From Lachnospiraceae bacterium (GTDB lineage Bacteria > Bacillota > Clostridia > Lachnospirales > Lachnospiraceae), in assembly GCA_018053995.1 (NCBI GenBank), contig JAGPKJ010000005.1, positions 1 through 55,665 of the forward strand: a stretch of DNA of 55,665 nucleotides. The letters are read 5' to 3'. The position numbers and the translations under genes were made by a program. The notes below the pieces were generated by a model. The model saw only the letters and a program-made list of their open reading frames with translations, had not been told where the DNA came from and made no database searches. Of the stretch, positions 51,386-55,665 are shown one piece after another; positions within the stretch are counted from its first letter, which is position 1, and each line of letters starts with the position of its first letter.

Positions 51386-52162
51386 ATGGGTGGTCAGTCA
51401 GAAAAAAAAGAGAGTATCACGCAAATACGAAATAAGTTGCAGGCAGCAGATGAAGATTTGCTGCCTGTTGTCATTTTACAGTATAAAGATGACGAGCGAG
51501 AAGGTGTGCGGAAACTTGTCATTTCTGCAAATAAGAGATTACAGGCTATAGAAAACGAAAAGAAGCGCATATATGATATGTGCTCTTTTGAAAGACAGTA
51601 TGCAGGTGAGGGATATATATGCGGTATCGATGAAGTCGGCAGAGGTCCTTTTGCGGGTCCCGTGATGGCGGGAGCTGTAGTACTTCCTGCAGACTGTATG
51701 ATACCGTATGTTAACGATTCAAAGCAGCTCTCCGAAATAAAAAGAGAAGAGCTTTATGATGTGATAATGGATAAAGCAGTGAGCGTAGGCATCGGTTCGG
51801 TCTCCTGGGACAGGATCGATGAGATCAATATACTTCAGGCTACTTATGAAGCTATGAGACAGGCAGTATCAAAGCTTTCGGTAAGACCGGACGTGCTTCT
51901 TATCGATGCCGTCCATATTCCGGATCTTCCGATAAAGCAGGTCTCTATAATAAAGGGAGACTGCAAGAGCATGTCTATCGCGGCTGCCAGCATTGTTGCA
52001 AAAGTCACAAGAGACAGGCTGATGATTGAATACGATAAAAAGTGGCCGGAATATCATTTTGCGAAGAATAAGGGCTACGGTTCGGCAGAACATATCGAAG
52101 CACTGGGAAGATATGGGGCGTGCCCGATCCACAGGCAGTCGTTTATCACTAAATTTGTATAG
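51386..52162 (+). CDS. rnhB: ribonuclease HII
   Basis: RNase HII removes ribonucleotides from DNA and RNA primers. It has 258 residues, with a 70-residue N-terminal extension found in Firmicutes. Catalytic motifs are CGIDEVGRGPFAGPV, YVNDSKQLSE and VLLIDAVHI, followed by KGDCKSMSIAAASIVAKVTRD. The Asp-Glu-Asp-Asp set appears complete. ATG at 51386 follows GGGGTCTTAGGT. A hairpin with arms GAATTGC and GCAATTC (52172-52208) lies after the stop. Confidence 0.96.
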   Translation: MGGQSEKKESITQIRNKLQAADEDLLPVVILQYKDDEREGVRKLVISANKRLQAIENEKKRIYDMCSFERQYAGEGYICGIDEVGRGPFAGPVMAGAVVLPADCMIPYVNDSKQLSEIKREELYDVIMDKAVSVGIGSVSWDRIDEINILQATYEAMRQAVSKLSVRPDVLLIDAVHIPDLPIKQVSIIKGDCKSMSIAAASIVAKVTRDRLMIEYDKKWPEYHFAKNKGYGSAEHIEALGRYGACPIHRQSFITKFV

Positions 52163-52243
52163 TGATGAAGTGAATTGCTTTGCGTAATTATATAAACATT
52201 TGCAATTCGCAGATTTTCTGCACAGATCGTCTCGGAGGTATTT

Positions 52244-54229
52244 ATGAGCATCAATGATATATCATATAATGTCAATAATAGCTCCGGAACACAGAATGTT
52301 TCCGGCGGTTCAGGAACAAATGTAAGCAGCACACAGAACACTTCTTCAGGCACAACCGTGGCTCAGGGATATCACGGCTCCGGGAGCGCAGTGCCGGGTG
52401 ATATCATTTCCGGAAAGATCACGATGTCTGACAGTGGAAACATAAGTCTGACGTTAAATGACAATACTGAACTGTCAGCACATGTAGACGGTGGAATCAG
52501 GCTGACTCCCGGAGATGCGGTGAGCTTTCAGGTAAAGAGCAGTGACAATGGGCTTGTACTTACTCCGATCGGAACAAATACAGCGATGGGAGCGAGCGTG
52601 GAGAAAGCCTTGGCTGCAGCTGATCTTGAACAGTCTCAGTCGAATATTCAGATGGTCACACAGATGATGGATGAGGGGATGAACATCAATGCATCATCAC
52701 TCAGAACGATGAACAGGCTTGTATCGGATTATCCGTCAGTTGATATGACTGAGATAATTAAGCTTAAGAATATGAACATGGATATCACTCAGGAGAATAT
52801 CGGTCAGCTGAAGAATTACAGCAATGCGCAGTATCAGATCGAACAGGGTGCGTCAGAGATTGCCGATCTTCTTACGGATGAGTTTTCGAATGAAGTTGAA
52901 AGCGGACTGAGTGATAAAGCTGTACAGATGTATAAAGATCTTTTGGATATCGTTAATATCAGTGGAGACAGTGATACAGGTATTGATATTTGGGGAGGCG
53001 GGAAAGTTTCTGAACCCAGTTCGTTTGATGGAAGTATATCTCCTAACGGTACTACATCTATTGACGGAACCGTATCTTTTGATGGGACAGCAACTTCAAA
53101 TGGTTTACATAATACGACAACGGGCTCAACTTCTGCCATGTTCGATATCCCTGCAGGAAATTATATGGACAGTGAGCAGCTTTCACAGACTGCAGATATA
53201 TTAGAGAATGCCGGATTTTCTAAAGAATTTACTGACAGTGTGAGAAACGGATCTGTAAGTGTCGGTGATCTGCTTAATGCTTGTCTAGATGCGGCTGGCA
53301 GTGATAAGGTTTTGGGTAGTGGTCAGACAGGTTTCACTAAAAACATGGATGTATCTTTGGCTAACGGAGCTAAAGATCTTGTGCAGACTGAGGTACGTGA
53401 TCTGACGCAGAATATTGCTCAGGGAGCAGCTTCGTCAGATATAAGCCAGACGAATGCCGGAAAGAGCGAGAATGTTCTCCAGAAAGCCGAAGAAGCGATA
53501 AACAGGGCACTTTCAGAAATGAGCAGTGAGAAACTTCTTGCGACTGACAGTGATACAAACGATTCTGCGAAGACACTTGTCAGACTGCTTAAGAGCGATC
53601 CGTTCAAGAACATGGTAAAAGATTCGCTCATGAGCCGCATTCAGATAACACCTGAAGAGACTGCTGATAAGGCAAATATAAAAGAGCTTTATGAAAAGAT
53701 GATAAAGCAGACTGATGATATAAAGAATGTGCTCGCAAAGAACTCAGCACTTGATTCGCCGGCCGGAAATGCCGTGCAGAATCTGAGGAGCAATATAGAT
53801 TTCATGAATCAGATAAATCAGACATTTTCATTTGTACAGCTTCCTGTAAAACTGACTGACGGGAATGCTCATGGCGATCTTTATGTATATTCTAACAAGA
53901 AAAATCGCGCGAAAAATGACGGAAACGTCACAGCACTGCTTCATCTTGATATGGCACACTTGGGACCTATGGATGTCTATATCACAATGAATAGCGGCAG
54001 TCATGTTAATACTCACTTTTATCTTCAGGATGATGAATCTCTTGATCTTATATCATCGCATATCGGCGAACTTGATAAGCATCTTTCACAGCGCGGATAT
54101 ACGGCAACTGCAGAATTTTCAATGCGTGATGAGATGACCGATGCTTCTTCGGAGATAACAGGACAGGGCAGAAGTATAACTGAGAGTTCAAGACCGATTT
54201 CGTATACATCTTTTGATGCGCGCGCATGA
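52244..54229 (+). CDS. FliK-like (YlqG-position) protein
   Basis: This 661-residue protein has a low-complexity Ser/Gly/Thr-rich N-terminus (about 1-50), a long helical middle and a C-terminal domain of about 150 residues (VQLPVKLTDGNAHGDLYVYS, then MAHLGPMDVYITM) that resembles the flagellar hook-length control FliK C-terminus. In B. subtilis the same place (rnhB-ylqG-ylqH) holds an equivalent pair. No other flagellar genes are in the window, so an orphan FliK-type role is uncertain. A degenerate repeat of xDGTxS (about residues 262-285) is present. ATG at 52244 has GGAGGT upstream. The FlhB-tail gene is 15 bases downstream. Confidence 0.75.
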   Translation: MSINDISYNVNNSSGTQNVSGGSGTNVSSTQNTSSGTTVAQGYHGSGSAVPGDIISGKITMSDSGNISLTLNDNTELSAHVDGGIRLTPGDAVSFQVKSSDNGLVLTPIGTNTAMGASVEKALAAADLEQSQSNIQMVTQMMDEGMNINASSLRTMNRLVSDYPSVDMTEIIKLKNMNMDITQENIGQLKNYSNAQYQIEQGASEIADLLTDEFSNEVESGLSDKAVQMYKDLLDIVNISGDSDTGIDIWGGGKVSEPSSFDGSISPNGTTSIDGTVSFDGTATSNGLHNTTTGSTSAMFDIPAGNYMDSEQLSQTADILENAGFSKEFTDSVRNGSVSVGDLLNACLDAAGSDKVLGSGQTGFTKNMDVSLANGAKDLVQTEVRDLTQNIAQGAASSDISQTNAGKSENVLQKAEEAINRALSEMSSEKLLATDSDTNDSAKTLVRLLKSDPFKNMVKDSLMSRIQITPEETADKANIKELYEKMIKQTDDIKNVLAKNSALDSPAGNAVQNLRSNIDFMNQINQTFSFVQLPVKLTDGNAHGDLYVYSNKKNRAKNDGNVTALLHLDMAHLGPMDVYITMNSGSHVNTHFYLQDDESLDLISSHIGELDKHLSQRGYTATAEFSMRDEMTDASSEITGQGRSITESSRPISYTSFDARA

Positions 54230-54244
54230 CAGAGGGCGGACTTT

Positions 54245-54538
54245 ATGAAGAACAAAGATAACGATATAAAAAAAGCCATAGCACTCGAATATGATCCGGA
54301 AGATGAGGCACCAAGAGTAGTCGCATCAGGCCGCGGTGCTCTGGCAGAACGGATAATCAAGAAAGCTGAGGAGAGTAATGTTCCGGTTCATCAGGATGAT
54401 AAACTTGCTGACACGCTTTCACGTCTTGATATCGGGGATATGATCCCGCCGGAACTGTACAATGTCGTTGCGGAAGTCCTTGTATTTGTAGATGCGATGG
54501 ATAAGCTTAAGAATAAGGTGAAGAATAATGGTAAATAA
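54245..54538 (+). CDS. FlhB C-terminal-domain homologue (YlqH/FlhX)
   Basis: This 97-residue protein matches the cytoplasmic C-terminal domain of FlhB/YscU: KAIALEYDPEDEAPRVVASG, then RIIKKAEESNVPVHQDDKLA and LDIGDMIPPELYNVVAEVL. The autocleavage NPTH of full FlhB is absent, and there is no membrane part. It pairs with the upstream FliK-like protein, mirroring the FliK-FlhB switch partners. Function outside the flagellum is unknown. ATG at 54245 follows GAGGGCGGA. It overlaps yraN by 11 bases. Confidence 0.92.
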   Translation: MKNKDNDIKKAIALEYDPEDEAPRVVASGRGALAERIIKKAEESNVPVHQDDKLADTLSRLDIGDMIPPELYNVVAEVLVFVDAMDKLKNKVKNNGK

Positions 54539-54896
54539 CAGATCCACCGGAACATATTACGAAGATAAGGCAGCAGATTATCTGACATCAAAGAATGTTG
54601 ACCTGATTGAGAGAAATTACAGATGCAGAATGGGCGAGGTAGATCTGATAGGGCGTGATACAGAAGATGGTCAGAACTGCCTCGTTTTTTTTGAAGTAAA
54701 ATACAGGACAACAGGTGAATGTGGCAGCGCAGCTGAAGCTGTAGGACGCGCGAAACAGAAGAAGATATGTCATGTGTGTGATTTCTACAGGATGATGAAA
54801 GGTGTAAGCGATGATATGCAGATAAGGTTTGATGTCGTTGCGATAGACGGTGAAGAGATCACGTGGATAAGGAATGCGTTTCAGTATACCAGATAA
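54528..54896 (+). CDS. YraN family endonuclease-like protein (UPF0102)
   Basis: This 122-residue protein has the Holliday-junction-resolvase-like nuclease core: E/D in GTYYEDKAADYL, then CRMGEVDLIGRD and FFEVKYR. All catalytic residues of the PD-(D/E)xK fold appear present. The biological role of the family is unresolved. ATG at 54528 overlaps the preceding gene by 11 bases (coupled). It closes the rplS-yraN block. The gap to the next gene (54897-55035) is AT-rich and has the perfect palindrome TTAATATATTAA (54967-54978). Confidence 0.93.
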   Translation: MVNNRSTGTYYEDKAADYLTSKNVDLIERNYRCRMGEVDLIGRDTEDGQNCLVFFEVKYRTTGECGSAAEAVGRAKQKKICHVCDFYRMMKGVSDDMQIRFDVVAIDGEEITWIRNAFQYTR

Positions 54897-55035
54897 CCTG
54901 ACACCAATATCATAGTCTTTTATTTTCCGAAATTAATAAAATATTAAGAATAATCATACAAGTCAGTTAATATATTAAATACATAATAATATCGGATATG
55001 GCAGATGACTGCCGATTCCGGGGAATGAGGGAGAA

Positions 55036-55665
55036 ATGATCAATATTCTTGTCTGTGACGATGATCGTGATATAGTCGATGCGATCGAAATCTATCTTGA
55101 GCAGGAAGGCTTTAACGTAATAAAAGCCTTTGACGGTGAGCAGGCACTGAAGGCGCTTAAGGAAAACGATATACAGCTATTGGTAATCGATATCATGATG
55201 CCGCGGCTTGATGGAATCCACGCGACACTGAAGATCAGAGAATATTCAAATATTCCGATCATCATCCTGTCGGCGAAATCAGAAGATTCAGATAAGATAC
55301 TTGGTCTTAATATAGGCGCGGACGACTATATCTCAAAGCCGTTCAATCCGCTTGAACTTGTGGCACGTGTAAAATCAAATCTTCGTAGATATACCTCGCT
55401 CGGAAGTACTCAGGGCGCCGCATCACCTAATGAAAAGAATATATATAGAAACGGCGGACTCTGCATCAATGATGATACCAAAGAGGTCACTGTTGATGGA
55501 ACACAGGTGAAGCTTACACCGATCGAGTTCAATATACTTCTCCTGCTTGTGAAAAATGCGGGACGGGTTTATTCAATAGAGCAGATATATGAAAACATCT
55601 GGAATGAGGAAGCGATAGGTGCGGACAATACAGTTGCTGTACATATCAGGCATATCAGAGAGAAG
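55036..55665 (+). CDS. OmpR/VanR-type response regulator, 3' end outside window
   Basis: The frame is open from ATG 55036 to the window edge, exactly 210 codons, with no stop. The receiver domain has D8-D9-D10, phospho-acceptor D52 (LLVIDIMMPRLDG), and K101 (SKPFNPLELVARV). The winged-helix domain shows VKLTPIEFNILLLLVKN and VHIRHIREK. It ends in the recognition helix/wing, so about 15-25 residues are missing. The IHATLKIREYSNIPIIILSAK stretch is VanR-like. RBS is GAGGGAG. A histidine kinase gene probably follows outside the window. AT-rich DNA and TTAATATATTAA lie upstream. Confidence 0.94.
   Translation, partial: MINILVCDDDRDIVDAIEIYLEQEGFNVIKAFDGEQALKALKENDIQLLVIDIMMPRLDGIHATLKIREYSNIPIIILSAKSEDSDKILGLNIGADDYISKPFNPLELVARVKSNLRRYTSLGSTQGAASPNEKNIYRNGGLCINDDTKEVTVDGTQVKLTPIEFNILLLLVKNAGRVYSIEQIYENIWNEEAIGADNTVAVHIRHIREK

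Overview
The window is about 55.7 kb of chromosome from a low-to-mid GC, Gram-positive, anaerobic-type Firmicute. It is most likely a member of the Lachnospiraceae (Clostridia). The evidence is the conserved blocks plsX-acpP-rnc-smc-ftsY, ylxM-ffh-rpsP-khpA-rimM-trmD-rplS and lepB-rbgA-rnhB-ylqG-ylqH-yraN, a DUF5688 protein, NADP-type glutamate dehydrogenase, pta-ackA, several TTG starts, and a Clostridia-style cyclic-di-GMP-I riboswitch. All protein-coding genes that I accept are on the + strand except a small toxin-like locus. No phage, IS element or CRISPR array is visible. The species assignment is inference.

Region by region. 1-745: the 3' part of gpmI (glycolysis). 746-1900: a long non-coding stretch with five copies of a 68-bp tandem repeat, two copies of a 41-nt hairpin motif, and a promoter/operator. 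1902-5653: a YtrA-type GntR repressor with an ABC ATPase and a large permease. 6061-9906: a SWIM-SNF2 helicase. 9907-12200: an accessory island with a type-I-toxin-like antisense locus (minus-strand peptide, plus-strand antisense RNA), a cyclic-di-GMP riboswitch in front of an unknown secreted protein, and a RelB-like antitoxin whose YoeB-like toxin is truncated. 12340-16041: secG, rnr, smpB and ssrA (protein export and ribosome rescue). 16150-22691: a membrane-anchored unknown, a two-component system, a GT-C-like membrane protein and a GT2-GtrA glycosyltransferase. 22791-31641: efp, a DUF5688 protein, tRNA-Arg(CCG), an SH3b protein, gdhA, a DUF2156 protein, a GNAT-type acetyltransferase and tmcAL. 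31830-34493: pta, ackA (acetate/ATP) and rpmF. 34787-46667: fatty acid, RNase III, SMC and SRP genes, with ilvA, a YitT protein and a GH25 hydrolase inserted between ftsY and ylxM. 46768-54896: ribosome maturation and export genes, ending in an orphan FliK-like/FlhB-tail pair and yraN. 55036-end: a response regulator cut by the window edge.

Much of the window is housekeeping. The unusual material is in the non-coding parts: short tandem duplications directly after the stop codons of several genes; a roughly 50-bp intergenic element present in at least four copies and both orientations; terminators that overlap the promoter of the next gene; and the 9.9-12.2 kb island. The best candidates for something undescribed are the antisense toxin locus at 9986-10361 and the adjacent cyclic-di-GMP-controlled secreted protein at 10427-11169.
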